This document shows, in pieces, positions 35,687-44,322 of a DNA stretch of 64,000 nt (its first letter is position 1; every line of letters starts with the position of its first letter). The position numbers and the translations under genes are program-made. Origin of the DNA: Streptomyces aurantiacus. Lineage in GTDB: Bacteria > Actinomycetota > Actinomycetes > Streptomycetales > Streptomycetaceae. Location: the NCBI RefSeq assembly GCF_027107535.1, contig NZ_CP114283.1:8990001-9054000 (forward strand), in the 5' to 3' direction. The notes under the pieces are model-generated. The model worked only from the letters and a program-made list of their open reading frames with translations, ran no database searches and had not been told where the DNA came from.

Positions 35687-36553
35687 TCAGTCGAAGACGA
35701 CGGTCCGCCGGCCGTTGAGCATGATCCGCCGCTCCGCGTGCCACTTCACGGCCCGGGCCAGCGCCTGGCACTCCACGTCACGCCCCACGGCGACCAGCTG
35801 CTCCGGGGTGACCTGGTGCTTCACCCGCTCGACCTCCTGCTCGATGATCGGCCCCTCGTCGAGGTCGGCCGTCACGTAGTGCGCGGTGGCACCGATCAGC
35901 TTCACGCCACGCGCGTGTGCCTGGTGGTACGGCTTCGCGCCCTTGAAGCTGGGCAGGAACGAGTGGTGGATGTTGATGATCCGTCCGCTCAGCTGCTTGC
36001 AGAGGTCGTCGGAGAGCACCTGCATGTACCGCGCCAGCACCACCAGTTCGACGTCCAGCTCCCGCACCAGCTCCAGCACCCGCGCCTCGGCCTGCGGCTT
36101 GTTGTCCTTGGTGACCGGAATGTGGTGGAACGGCACGTGGTACGAAGCCACGAGTTCGGCGAAGTCCGTGTGATTGGACACCACGGCCGCGATCTCGACC
36201 GGCAACGCCCCGCTGCGCGCCCGGAACAGCAGATCGTTCAGGCAGTGCCCGAACCTGCTGACCATCAGCACGACCCGCATCTTGTCCTCGGCCCGGTTGA
36301 TCTGCCAGTCCATCTGGAAGGAGTCACCGATCGCCGCGAAGCTCGCGCGCAGCTTGTCCACCGTCACCGGCGGCTCCGCCGAGAAGTGGACCCGCATGAA
36401 GAACAGGCCCGTGTCGTGGTCACCGAACTGCTGACTGTCCTCGATGTTGCACCCGGTCATGAAGAGATAACTCGACACGGCGTGCACGATGCCCTGCTTG
36501 TCGGGGCAGGAAAGCGTGAGGACGTACTGCTCGGGCGCGGACTGCTCGTTCAT
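35687..36553 (-). CDS. purU: Formyltetrahydrofolate deformylase
   Basis: 288 residues from ATG 36553. The N-terminal ACT domain (YVLTLSCPDKQGIVHAVSSYLFMTGCNIEDSQQF, 9-42) is followed by a formyltransferase-like catalytic domain with RIINIHHSFLPSFKGAKPYHQAHARGVKLIGATAHYVTADLDEGPIIEQ, containing the Asn-His-Asp catalytic set. It hydrolyses 10-formyl-THF to formate and THF, feeding PurT-type purine synthesis or balancing one-carbon pools; glycine/methionine effectors bind the ACT domain in E. coli. Length and motifs are full. It is followed by inverted repeats at its 3' side. Confidence 0.97.
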   Translation of the reverse strand: MNEQSAPEQYVLTLSCPDKQGIVHAVSSYLFMTGCNIEDSQQFGDHDTGLFFMRVHFSAEPPVTVDKLRASFAAIGDSFQMDWQINRAEDKMRVVLMVSRFGHCLNDLLFRARSGALPVEIAAVVSNHTDFAELVASYHVPFHHIPVTKDNKPQAEARVLELVRELDVELVVLARYMQVLSDDLCKQLSGRIINIHHSFLPSFKGAKPYHQAHARGVKLIGATAHYVTADLDEGPIIEQEVERVKHQVTPEQLVAVGRDVECQALARAVKWHAERRIMLNGRRTVVFD

Positions 36554-36673
36554 GCCCGCCAGGGTCCCATATCCGGGAACGCCGGCGAGCACGCGTCCCG
36601 CGTGCCGGACGGCCGCCCATCAGGCGCGCGTGCCGCGCGCCCGGCCCCGCGGCACCTCACCCGCCGAACGGCC

Positions 36674-37174
36674 TCAGGCCGACCGCGTCATGATCCGCAG
36701 CACCTCGAGAGTGCGCGGCGGGGCGTCGGGGTCCTCCCCGTCGCTCACGGCCATCCGCACGTGCGCGTCCCGGGCGGCCCGCACGGCCTCCGGCCAGCCC
36801 TGGTGATCGAGATAGACGGAGACGGCGGCGTCGGGACCGACCTGGTGCATGATCCGCAGCACCCGCAGCACGGCGGAGTCGACGAGCGCCGCCTCCTGCG
36901 AGTCCCGGAAGATCGTCCCGACGTATTTCTCGGCGGACCAGTTGTCCAGCCAGGTGTCCTCGACGAGGCGGTAGACGGCGTCGGTCACATCCCCGTACCC
37001 GTCGGCCCCCGCGAGCCATATACCCCGCTGGAAGTCGGTGTCGGAGAGCATGTGCAGCGCGGAGCGCACATTGCTGCGCCAGCGCCACCACGGCATGTCG
37101 TTCAGTGGCATGCCGCCCATGGTGGATGAGCGACGCCCGCGACGGGAAGAGTTCTCCGAACCTTGCACGGTCAC
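36674..37174 (-). CDS. SCO4402 family conserved protein
   Basis: 166 residues from GTG 37174 (AGGAAC upstream); an internal ATG (37120) is also possible but lacks a ribosome site. It is a soluble protein with many aromatic residues (MPWWRWRSNVRSALHML, DTWLDNWSAEKYVGTIFRD) and no membrane segment or known catalytic motif. I recognise it only as a family conserved across Streptomyces next to purU. The function is unknown. Confidence 0.75.
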   Translation of the reverse strand: MTVQGSENSSRRGRRSSTMGGMPLNDMPWWRWRSNVRSALHMLSDTDFQRGIWLAGADGYGDVTDAVYRLVEDTWLDNWSAEKYVGTIFRDSQEAALVDSAVLRVLRIMHQVGPDAAVSVYLDHQGWPEAVRAARDAHVRMAVSDGEDPDAPPRTLEVLRIMTRSA

Positions 37175-37291
37175 CGATCGTACGTTCCTGCCCGGACAGC
37201 CTGCCCGGCACCCCGCTGTTCACCTGCCTGTCACCGGGCGTTGACCAAGGGTCACACCGGCCGTCGCGGTGTGACGGAATCGTGCGTGTCC

Positions 37292-38587
37292 ATGACCGGT
37301 CGGCGACGCACCCGCACCTTCCTCCCCGCCCGCCCACGTCCCGCGAAGGCCAGAGTGCTGTCCGCGGTCGCGCTGGCGGCGTGTGCGTCGATAGCCGTCG
37401 GGTGCGGTGTCGTCCCCGGAACCACGGGGGGCTCCGGGGGCGACACCCTGACCGTCATGACGTGGGCGCCGGAGAAGACCAAGACGACCAACAAGCCCGG
37501 AATGCCCGCCATGGCACGTGCCTACGCGCGCTGGGTCAACTCCCACGGCGGCATCAACGGCCGCCGGCTCGAGGTCCTCACCTGCAACGACCACAACGAC
37601 ACGGTGGCCGCCGCGAGCTGTGCCCGCCGCGCGGTCGAGGAGGACGTCGTCGCGGTCGTCGGTTCCTACAGCCAGCACGCCCGCTCCTTCTTCTCCCCGC
37701 TGGAGGCGGCCGGCATCCCGTATCTGGGTGGGTACGGCGTCACGGACGACGAGTTCACCAGCCCGCTCTCCTACCCCGTCAACGGCGGCCAGCCCTCCCT
37801 GCTGGCCGGCCTCGGCCAGCAGCTCGCGAGGACCTGCGGCCCGGTCACGCTCGTACGCCCCGACACCGTCGCCGGCGACGAGCTGCCCGTGCTGCTCGAC
37901 TCCGGGCTGACCTCGGGCGGTCACGCGGCCTCCGTCGACCAGCGGGCCGCCGAGGACGCCTCCGAGTACGCGGGGCACGCCCAGCGGGCCCTGCGGCGGG
38001 TGTCGGCGAATCCGCTGGAGGAGGGGTGTGTGGTGCCCGCGCTCGGCGACCGCACCGACACCTTCATGGACTCGTTCCGGCGGGCCCGCGAGGACTATCC
38101 GACGGTGCACACCGCTTCGGTGCTGGGCAGCGTCGACCAGTCGATGATCGACGCGACAGGCCGTATGTACGAGGGCTCGTACGTCACCGGCTGGTATCCG
38201 GCGTCGAGCGACAAGCGGTGGAAGCCGATGCGCGAGGTCATCCGGGAGGAGGCCTTCGGCGACAACCGGATCGACGTGGCCGACCCCGGCGTGCAGACGA
38301 CGTGGGTCGCGTACACCGCGCTGCGGAAGGCCGTCGAGTCGCTCGGCGACGGCGAGGTGTCCTCACGGACGCTGCGGCGCACGCTCGACGAGGGGCTGAG
38401 GATCGACACGGGCGGTCTGACGCCGACCCTGAGCTGGAGCTTCCAGGACCTGATCGGGGCGAGCGGCTTCCCGCGGCTGGTGAACTCGGACGTGACGTTC
38501 CAGGTGGTGCGCGAAGGCCAGCTGGTCACGGAGCGCAAGGGCTTCGTGAACGTGTCGAAGGTACTGGAGAACACCGAGGCGTCCTGA
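37292..38587 (+). CDS. ABC transporter substrate-binding lipoprotein, branched-chain amino acid type
   Basis: 431 residues (ATG 37292; a GTG six bases earlier is equally possible). Residues 1-35 form a signal peptide with twin-arginine-like basic start and the lipobox IAVGC, so it is anchored to the membrane. The rest is a periplasmic-binding fold of the LivJ type (MARAYARWVNSHGGINGRRLEVLTCNDHNDTVAAASCARRAVEEDVVAVVGSYSQHARSF). No permease or ATPase gene is adjacent, so it is an orphan receptor. It is convergent with the large proline-rich gene, separated by two hairpins. Confidence 0.9.
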   Translation: MTGRRRTRTFLPARPRPAKARVLSAVALAACASIAVGCGVVPGTTGGSGGDTLTVMTWAPEKTKTTNKPGMPAMARAYARWVNSHGGINGRRLEVLTCNDHNDTVAAASCARRAVEEDVVAVVGSYSQHARSFFSPLEAAGIPYLGGYGVTDDEFTSPLSYPVNGGQPSLLAGLGQQLARTCGPVTLVRPDTVAGDELPVLLDSGLTSGGHAASVDQRAAEDASEYAGHAQRALRRVSANPLEEGCVVPALGDRTDTFMDSFRRAREDYPTVHTASVLGSVDQSMIDATGRMYEGSYVTGWYPASSDKRWKPMREVIREEAFGDNRIDVADPGVQTTWVAYTALRKAVESLGDGEVSSRTLRRTLDEGLRIDTGGLTPTLSWSFQDLIGASGFPRLVNSDVTFQVVREGQLVTERKGFVNVSKVLENTEAS

Positions 38588-38629
38588 TCGCGGACGCCCC
38601 TGGCGATCACGGCCGACCGGTGTGCGGAA

Positions 38630-38651
38630 CCCGCCCGCGATCACGGGCGGG
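38630..38651. terminator. Bidirectional hairpin terminator A
   Basis: CCCGCCCG (38630-38637) pairs perfectly with CGGGCGGG (38644-38651) over loop CGATCA, between convergent stops. Confidence 0.7.
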
Positions 38652-38674
38652 GGTCCCTGTCACAGTCGGCCCGC

Positions 38675-38695
38675 GATCACGGTCGTCCCGTGATC
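38675..38695. terminator. Bidirectional hairpin terminator B
   Basis: GATCACGG (38675-38682) pairs with CCGTGATC (38688-38695). The stop codon of the minus-strand gene lies in the stem. The sequence CGATCACGG recurs four times between 38600 and 38700. Confidence 0.65.
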
Positions 38696-40688
38696 ACAGC
38701 TGGCCGGGCTGGCGCTCCGTCAGTCCGTACGTCTGGGCGATGGAGTTCCACAGCTGGGCGGCCTTGGCCTTCTGGGTGGTCGCGGTGCCGCTCTCGCGGT
38801 TGCCCGCGGCGGTCTGGGCCGTGGAGCGGGCCTGGCCCTTGCGGCAGCCCTTCTTGCCCGCGACCTGGTCGGCCCACGCCGCGTAGTGGGTGTCGGCCGA
38901 CGCGGAGGCCTTCCAGGCGCTGTTGAGCGCGGCGGTGAGCTGCGTGTGGTTCTTGAGCTTGTCGACGGAGAGGCCCGCGAGACGCGTGACCAGGCCGTTG
39001 CGCTGCTCGGCGGCGTTGCGCAGGTCGGTGGCCGCCTGGCCGAGGTTGGTGCACCTGCGTACGTTGTCGACGGCCTTGACCACGGAGTCGCGGCTGTTGC
39101 CGCTGTCCGCCAGGAGCTTGTCCAGGGCCGCGGCCTGCTTCTCGGCCGGGCCGGCCGACGCGGAGGCGGAGCTGTCCGTGGCGGGCGCGGTCGCCGCCAC
39201 CGTCGTGTTCTCGTCGCCCTTGCCGTCGCCTCCGCCACCGCCGCTGAGCAGGGCTCCGGCGCCGATGCCGAGCACGGCTATGCCCACACCGACGGCGGCG
39301 ATGACGGGAACGCGGGACCGGGTCCGGCCGCCGCGGCCGTGGTCGTCGTCCGCCGCGGCGCGGCGCGCGCCGCGCCCGGCCGGGGCCTCGGGGCCGGCCG
39401 CCGGCACGCCGGAACCGCCCGGGACACCGAATCCGGCCGGGGAGCCGAACGCGGGTGAGGCGGCCGCCTGTCTCGCCCGCGACTGCTCGAACCTGGGCAA
39501 CTGCTGGGTGGAGCCTGCGGCGTCCGCCCGGAAGAGGTTGTCGAACTCGGCGGGCGGCTGCTGCTGCCGGTCCTGCGGCGCGCCCGGCCGCACCCCGTAC
39601 GCGCCTGCGGGCTCCGCGGGCACCGGGGCGATGAACTGCGTGGGCTGGGCGTCGGGGTCCGCGGCCGGGGGCAGCGGTCCGGCGCCGCTCGCGCCGGGCA
39701 TCGGCCCGGGGCCGTCCTGCCGTACGCGGCCGAGGAAGCGCGTCGACTCGGCGGACGTCGGGTCGGGTGCCGTGCCCGGGGCGGGCATCTCCGGCGGCAG
39801 CGCTCCCGGAGCCACGGGCGGGAGGAACTGCGTGGCGCCCTCGTCCATGGGCGCGGCCGCGGGGACGGGCGGCAGGAACTGGGTCGCGTCCTCGTGCACG
39901 GGAGCGGCGGGCGGCAGCCCACCCGCCCCGGCTGCGGAGGCCTGCGGGTAGCCGTAGCCGCCCTGCGACTGCGGCACACCCTGGCCCGCGGAGGGCGAAG
40001 GGGCCCCCTGACCGCCCGGGCCCTGCGGATAGCCGTAGGCGCCCTGGCCCTGTGAACCGGCGGGACCCTGTGGCTGCGCGGTGTGGCCGGTGGGCGGCTG
40101 CGGGGTGCCGTACGCGGCCGGTGGCTGCGGGGCGCCGTATCCGTTGCCGGGCCCGTTCTCCTGCGGGAGGGGCATGCCGCCGGGTGTCTGCGGGGTGTCC
40201 CACTGGGCGCCCGGGTCCTGCGGGCCGTACTGGGCCGTGGGCTCGGCGTACGGCGAGGGCTGCCCGCTGGGCGCACCCCAGCCCGAGGCCGGCGCCCCGG
40301 AGTCCGGCGCCTGTCCGCCCTGGCTCTGCGCGGAGCCGTCCCAGCCCGGAGCCTGCGCTCCCGGCCCGGGCGTGCCGGGGCCCGCGGGCGGGGCGCTCCA
40401 GCTCGAGATCTGTGGTTCCTGCCCCTGGGACCGGCCGGGGCCCTGTGCGCCCTGGCTCTGATCCGCTCCATACCGTTCGCCCTCGGGCGTCCAGTCCTGT
40501 CCGGGCTCCTGAGGAGCCTGCGGAGCGGGCCGGGGGCCCCACGGCTGGTCCCAGGCCTGCCCGTCCGCCGGAGTCGCGCGGTCGCCCGTCTGGCCCGGCA
40601 GGAGGGGCTCGCCGCCGTCGGACGGCAGCACGATGCCTTCGCGCGCAGGTCGCGCCGAGGGCTCGTCGCCCTGTCCGTTGTGCGTCAC
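38694..40688 (-). CDS. Large proline/glutamine-rich protein with one transmembrane helix
   Basis: 664 residues. Residues 1-460 are disordered and rich in P, G, Q and A; one transmembrane helix follows at about 482-505 (VPVIAAVGVGIAVLGIGAGALL), then an outside C-terminal helical domain with two cysteines. The cytoplasmic part repeats a threonine motif: DATQFLPPV, GATQFLPPV, QPTQFIAPV, STRFLGRV and STQQLPRF. T-x-F-[LI] motifs of this kind look like phosphothreonine docking sites for FHA proteins or substrates of Ser/Thr kinases. The function is unknown; conserved proteins of this build exist in Streptomyces. Confidence 0.8.
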   Translation of the reverse strand: MTHNGQGDEPSARPAREGIVLPSDGGEPLLPGQTGDRATPADGQAWDQPWGPRPAPQAPQEPGQDWTPEGERYGADQSQGAQGPGRSQGQEPQISSWSAPPAGPGTPGPGAQAPGWDGSAQSQGGQAPDSGAPASGWGAPSGQPSPYAEPTAQYGPQDPGAQWDTPQTPGGMPLPQENGPGNGYGAPQPPAAYGTPQPPTGHTAQPQGPAGSQGQGAYGYPQGPGGQGAPSPSAGQGVPQSQGGYGYPQASAAGAGGLPPAAPVHEDATQFLPPVPAAAPMDEGATQFLPPVAPGALPPEMPAPGTAPDPTSAESTRFLGRVRQDGPGPMPGASGAGPLPPAADPDAQPTQFIAPVPAEPAGAYGVRPGAPQDRQQQPPAEFDNLFRADAAGSTQQLPRFEQSRARQAAASPAFGSPAGFGVPGGSGVPAAGPEAPAGRGARRAAADDDHGRGGRTRSRVPVIAAVGVGIAVLGIGAGALLSGGGGGDGKGDENTTVAATAPATDSSASASAGPAEKQAAALDKLLADSGNSRDSVVKAVDNVRRCTNLGQAATDLRNAAEQRNGLVTRLAGLSVDKLKNHTQLTAALNSAWKASASADTHYAAWADQVAGKKGCRKGQARSTAQTAAGNRESGTATTQKAKAAQLWNSIAQTYGLTERQPGQL

Positions 40689-40931
40689 CGGGACTCCTAC
40701 GAATGGGGGACCTTCGGAATCGTCGGTTCACGCTACCGGGTCCTCACGAGCCGGTGCCACGCAGCACAGGACGCGACCCCCACGGCCGGGGACAGCCGGT
40801 GACAAACCGCCCCCGGAACGCCGCTCGGTGCCTTCTTTTTCACGCCTTCTTCCGCAACGAACGCCCCGTTTCCCGAACGTTCACTCCCCGGACAGGTGCC
40901 GCGTCGGAGCCGGTGCCGCGACAGGCTCGCC

Positions 40932-42317
40932 CTAAGCCGCCGCCTGCAGGTCCATGCGCGCCCCGAACTCCCGCACCACGGGCTCGTCCCGGTACGGATC
41001 CAGCCGCTGCTGGAGGTCGTCCAGGTACTCCGCGCCGCGGTTCGACCGCAGCGTGCCGAGCAGTTCGACCGCGCGCAGGCCCGTGTGGCAGGCCTGCTCG
41101 ACCTCGCGCTTCTGTACCTGCGCGGTCGCCAGCAGCACGTACCCGATGGCGCGGCGCCTCGCGCGCGACTCGGGGTGCCCGGCGAGGGACTCCTCCGCGC
41201 ACCGCGCGGCGGCCTCCGCCTGCCCCAGGTCCCGGTGGCAGTGCGCCAACTCGTCGGCCAGGTAGGCCTCGTCGAAGTGCGCGATCCACCGCGGGTCGTC
41301 CCCGGCCTCCGGATCGGCCTGCTCCAGCGCCGACACGGCCCGCCCGGACGCCGCCTGCGCGGAGCGCGCGTCGCCCATCAACGCGTGGCCCCGGGCCTCC
41401 GCGGCGTGGAACATCGACTCCGCGCGCGGTGTGACCCGCCCGCGCGCCCCCTCCTGCGCCGCACGCGCCAACTGCGCGATCTCCCGCGGGTTCCCGAGCT
41501 GCGCGGCCAGGTGGCTCATGGACGCGGCGAGCACGTACCCGCCGTATCCGCGGTCACCGGCCGCCTGCGCGAGCCGCAGCGCCTGGATGTAGTACCGCTG
41601 CGCGAGCCCCGGCTGCCCGGTGTCGACGGCCATGTAGCCCGCGAGCTCCGTCAACCGCGCGACCGCCGCGAAGAGTTCACGCCCGACCGCTTCCCGGTAC
41701 GAACCCGCCAGCAGGCCCGACACGACACTGTTCAGGTAGTGCACGACGACCGGACGCACATGTCCGCTGCCGTACTGGTGGTCGAGGTCGACCAGCGCCT
41801 GGGTCATCGCGCTCACGGCCGCCACGTCGGACTGCCCGACCCGCGGTCCGGCCGAGCGCGACACCTGCGCGTCCGGCGAGGAGATCAGCCAGTCCCGGCT
41901 CGGCTCGACGAGCGCGGAGGCCGCGACGGACGAGCCGGACAGGAAGTCCCGGCGCCCCACGTCGCTGCGCCACAGCTCGCAGACCTGCTCGATCGCCCCG
42001 AGAACGGTCGGCGAGAACTGCAGGCCCACGCCGGAGGCGAGGTTCTTGCCGTTCGCCATGCCGATCTCGTCGATCGTGACGGTCCGGCCCAGCTTGCGGC
42101 CGAGCGCCTCGGCGATGATCGCGGGCGCCCGCCCACGCGGCTGCTGACCGCGCAGCCAGCGCGCCACGGACGTCTTGTCGTACCGCAGATCGAGCCCGTG
42201 CTCCGCGCCGCACATGTTGACCCGGCGGGCCAGACCGGCGTTGGAGCAGCCCGCTTCCTGGATGAGCGCCTGCAGTCGTTCGTTCGGCTGTCGCGCGACG
42301 AGAGGCCTTGCGGCCAT
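40932..42317 (-). CDS. NsdA-like XRE/TPR regulator
   Basis: 461 residues from ATG 42317, AGGGGG upstream. The N-terminal residues 8-75 hold a helix-turn-helix (NERLQALIQEAGCSNAGLARRVNMCGAEHGLDLRYDKTSVARWLRGQQPRG). The rest is a helical repeat array resembling tetratricopeptide repeats (AGYMAVDTGQPGLAQRYYIQALRLAQAAGDR, DELAHCHRDLGQAEAAARCAEESL). The family includes NsdA, a negative regulator of sporulation and antibiotic production in S. coelicolor, but this is a paralogue and no direct function is claimed. It is divergent from the prim-pol gene. Confidence 0.88.
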   Translation of the reverse strand: MAARPLVARQPNERLQALIQEAGCSNAGLARRVNMCGAEHGLDLRYDKTSVARWLRGQQPRGRAPAIIAEALGRKLGRTVTIDEIGMANGKNLASGVGLQFSPTVLGAIEQVCELWRSDVGRRDFLSGSSVAASALVEPSRDWLISSPDAQVSRSAGPRVGQSDVAAVSAMTQALVDLDHQYGSGHVRPVVVHYLNSVVSGLLAGSYREAVGRELFAAVARLTELAGYMAVDTGQPGLAQRYYIQALRLAQAAGDRGYGGYVLAASMSHLAAQLGNPREIAQLARAAQEGARGRVTPRAESMFHAAEARGHALMGDARSAQAASGRAVSALEQADPEAGDDPRWIAHFDEAYLADELAHCHRDLGQAEAAARCAEESLAGHPESRARRRAIGYVLLATAQVQKREVEQACHTGLRAVELLGTLRSNRGAEYLDDLQQRLDPYRDEPVVREFGARMDLQAAA

Positions 42318-42706
42318 GGCGTACCCCCTGTGGCTGCGGTGCCTGCCCACGCACCGAGTTGACGAGTCCTCAGTGGCCGGGCTCTTCCACGCCCGTGAGA
42401 GCGGCGAGAAGATCCGGCCTCGAAGATCAATGCCCCGCGGACATACCGAAGATGCGAGACATGCGAGGATTGCCGGGGTAAAGGCTGTTGCCCGCCCCTC
42501 ACATGGCTACCCACCACCCGCTGCCGCCTCCCGTGCGCGCCCCCACACATGCATCCATGCGCCCCACGTGTGGATTCGGTGCTCCTCCCCCGCGCGCGCA
42601 GGAAAAGCAGGGAAAAGGGGTGCGAGCCCGCAGCGCTTTCCCAAGAAGGGCCGCGGTGGGAGACGGGTGGGCGTAACCCCTGGTGGGTGCGGGAGTTGAG
42701 TTCAGC
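42318..42706. other. Divergent region NsdA-like / prim-pol
   Basis: 389 bases with promoters for both genes. CCACAC (42541 area) and GTGTGG (42570 area) form an inverted repeat with a 20-base gap; no other structure was found. Confidence 0.45.
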
Positions 42707-43366
42707 GTGGAAGAGACGATCGCAGGCACCGAGACCGCCCAGATCCCCCAGCAGCGCGGCGAGTCGCTGCAGGACACAGCCGTGCGCTATGCCGAGGAGC
42801 GCCATTGGGACGTGTTCCCCGGCACGTGGCTGGAAGCCGTCGACGGGGTACAGCGCTGCTCGTGCGGTGAGCCCTCGTGCGCCGTACCCGGCGCGCACCC
42901 GGCGCGTGAGGACTGGGCGACCCTGGCCACCGGCAGTGCGACCGTCGCCCGGCGGCTGTGGGCGAAGCAGCCCGTGGCGTCGATCCTCCTGCCGACGGGT
43001 CGCACGTTCGACGCGATCGACGTCCCCGAGACCTCGGGTTTTCTGGCGCTCGCGCGGATGCGGCGGATGGAGCTGACGCTCGGGCCCGTCACCTGTACTC
43101 CGGACCGGCGGATGCAGTTCTTCGTGCTGCCGGGTGCCGCCGCGAAGGTGCCGGATCTCGTGCGCAAGCTCGGGTGGCCGCTCGCCTCCCTCGATCTGGA
43201 GGTCTTCGGGGAGGGCACGTACGTGGCCGCGCCGCCCACCCGGTTCGGGGCACGGGGTGCCGTGCAGTGGGCCTGCCGGCCGACCCCCGCGAACCGGTGG
43301 CTGCCGGACGCGGAGGAGCTGATCTCGCCCCTCGCCTACGCCTGCGGGCGGGACGCCCGCCGGTAG
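42707..43366 (+). CDS. Bifunctional DNA primase/polymerase-like domain protein
   Basis: 219 residues from GTG 42707 (GGGAG upstream; a start at 42683 is possible). Family segments are AVRYAEERHWDVFPGTWLEAVDGVQRCSCGEPSCAVPGAHP (Cys/His-containing), ASILLPTGRTFDAIDVPE with the D-x2-D position of prim-pol catalysis, and VFGEGTYVAAPPTRFGARGAVQWACRP. In Streptomyces this domain protein stands alone, outside plasmids or prophages, as here. Polymerase activity is not proven by the sequence. Confidence 0.82.
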   Translation: MEETIAGTETAQIPQQRGESLQDTAVRYAEERHWDVFPGTWLEAVDGVQRCSCGEPSCAVPGAHPAREDWATLATGSATVARRLWAKQPVASILLPTGRTFDAIDVPETSGFLALARMRRMELTLGPVTCTPDRRMQFFVLPGAAAKVPDLVRKLGWPLASLDLEVFGEGTYVAAPPTRFGARGAVQWACRPTPANRWLPDAEELISPLAYACGRDARR

Positions 43367-43478
43367 CGCGACGGCGCTCCGCCGAGGGGGCGGTTCCTCG
43401 ACTGCGGTTCCTCGACCGCGCGTCAGCTGCTGCGGGCCGGCGACCGCGGTTCCTCGGCCGCGGGTCCGCGACGGCTGA

Positions 43479-43497
43479 TCGCGCGGCCCCGCGCCCC
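43479..43497 (-). repeat. Dispersed intergenic repeat, degenerate copy 5
   Basis: Reverse-orientation relative of the 21-base core with a two-base deletion, 34 bases before the ABC gene start. Confidence 0.5.
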
Positions 43498-43530
43498 TGA
43501 ACGGGCCCTGTCCCCCGTATCGTGCCTCGC

Positions 43531-44322
43531 ATGACCGAGGGAGTGCGGGTGGGTGCGGTTGCCGTGCGGGTGCAGGGGCTCTGGAAGCGGTTCGGGGAGC
43601 AGGTGGCCGTCGCCGGGATCGATCTGGAGTTGCCCGCGGGGCAGTTCATCGGTCTCGTCGGGCCGAACGGTGCCGGGAAGACCACCACGCTGTCGATGGT
43701 GACCGGGCTGCTGCGGCCCGACCAGGGGACCGTGGAGGTCGTCGGGCACGACGTGTGGCGCGACCCCACCGAGGTCAAGGCCCGCATCGGGGTGCTGCCC
43801 GAGGGGCTGCGGCTCTTCGAGCGGCTCTCGGGGCGTGAACTGCTCGCGTACACGGGCCGCCTGCGCGGGCTGCCCGGCACGGAGGTCGACAAGCGGGCCA
43901 CGCAGCTGCTCGACGTGCTCGACCTCGCCGGGGCCCAGCACAAGCTGGTCGTCGACTACTCGACGGGCATGCGCAAGAAGATCGGCCTGGCCGCCGCACT
44001 GCTCCACAACCCCGAAGTGCTGTTCCTCGACGAGCCTTTCGAGGGCGTCGACCCGGTCTCCGCGCAGACGATCCGCGGAGTGCTGGAGCGCTACACCGCG
44101 TCCGGGGCGACCGTCGTCTTCTCCTCCCACGTGATGGAGCTCGTCGAGTCGCTCTGCGACTGGGTCGCCGTGATGGTCGCGGGCCGCATCCGCGCCCACG
44201 GCCCGCTCGCCGAGGTGCGGGGCGAGGCGCCCTCCCTCCAGCAGGCCTTCCTCGAACTCGTCGGCGCGAACGGCCGCGACACCGGGTCCGACCTCGACTG
44301 GCTGGGCGGCGGGGCACGATGA
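43531..44322 (+). CDS. ABC transporter ATP-binding protein
   Basis: 263 residues from ATG 43531 (GTG 43522 in frame is an alternative). Walker A GPNGAGKTTT (about 42-51), Q loop, signature YSTGMRKKIGLAAAL (about 148-162) and Walker B VLFLDEPFEG. This is the stand-alone ATPase of a two-gene exporter; the ATGA overlap couples it to the permease at 44319. The substrate is unknown. Confidence 0.95.
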   Translation: MTEGVRVGAVAVRVQGLWKRFGEQVAVAGIDLELPAGQFIGLVGPNGAGKTTTLSMVTGLLRPDQGTVEVVGHDVWRDPTEVKARIGVLPEGLRLFERLSGRELLAYTGRLRGLPGTEVDKRATQLLDVLDLAGAQHKLVVDYSTGMRKKIGLAAALLHNPEVLFLDEPFEGVDPVSAQTIRGVLERYTASGATVVFSSHVMELVESLCDWVAVMVAGRIRAHGPLAEVRGEAPSLQQAFLELVGANGRDTGSDLDWLGGGAR

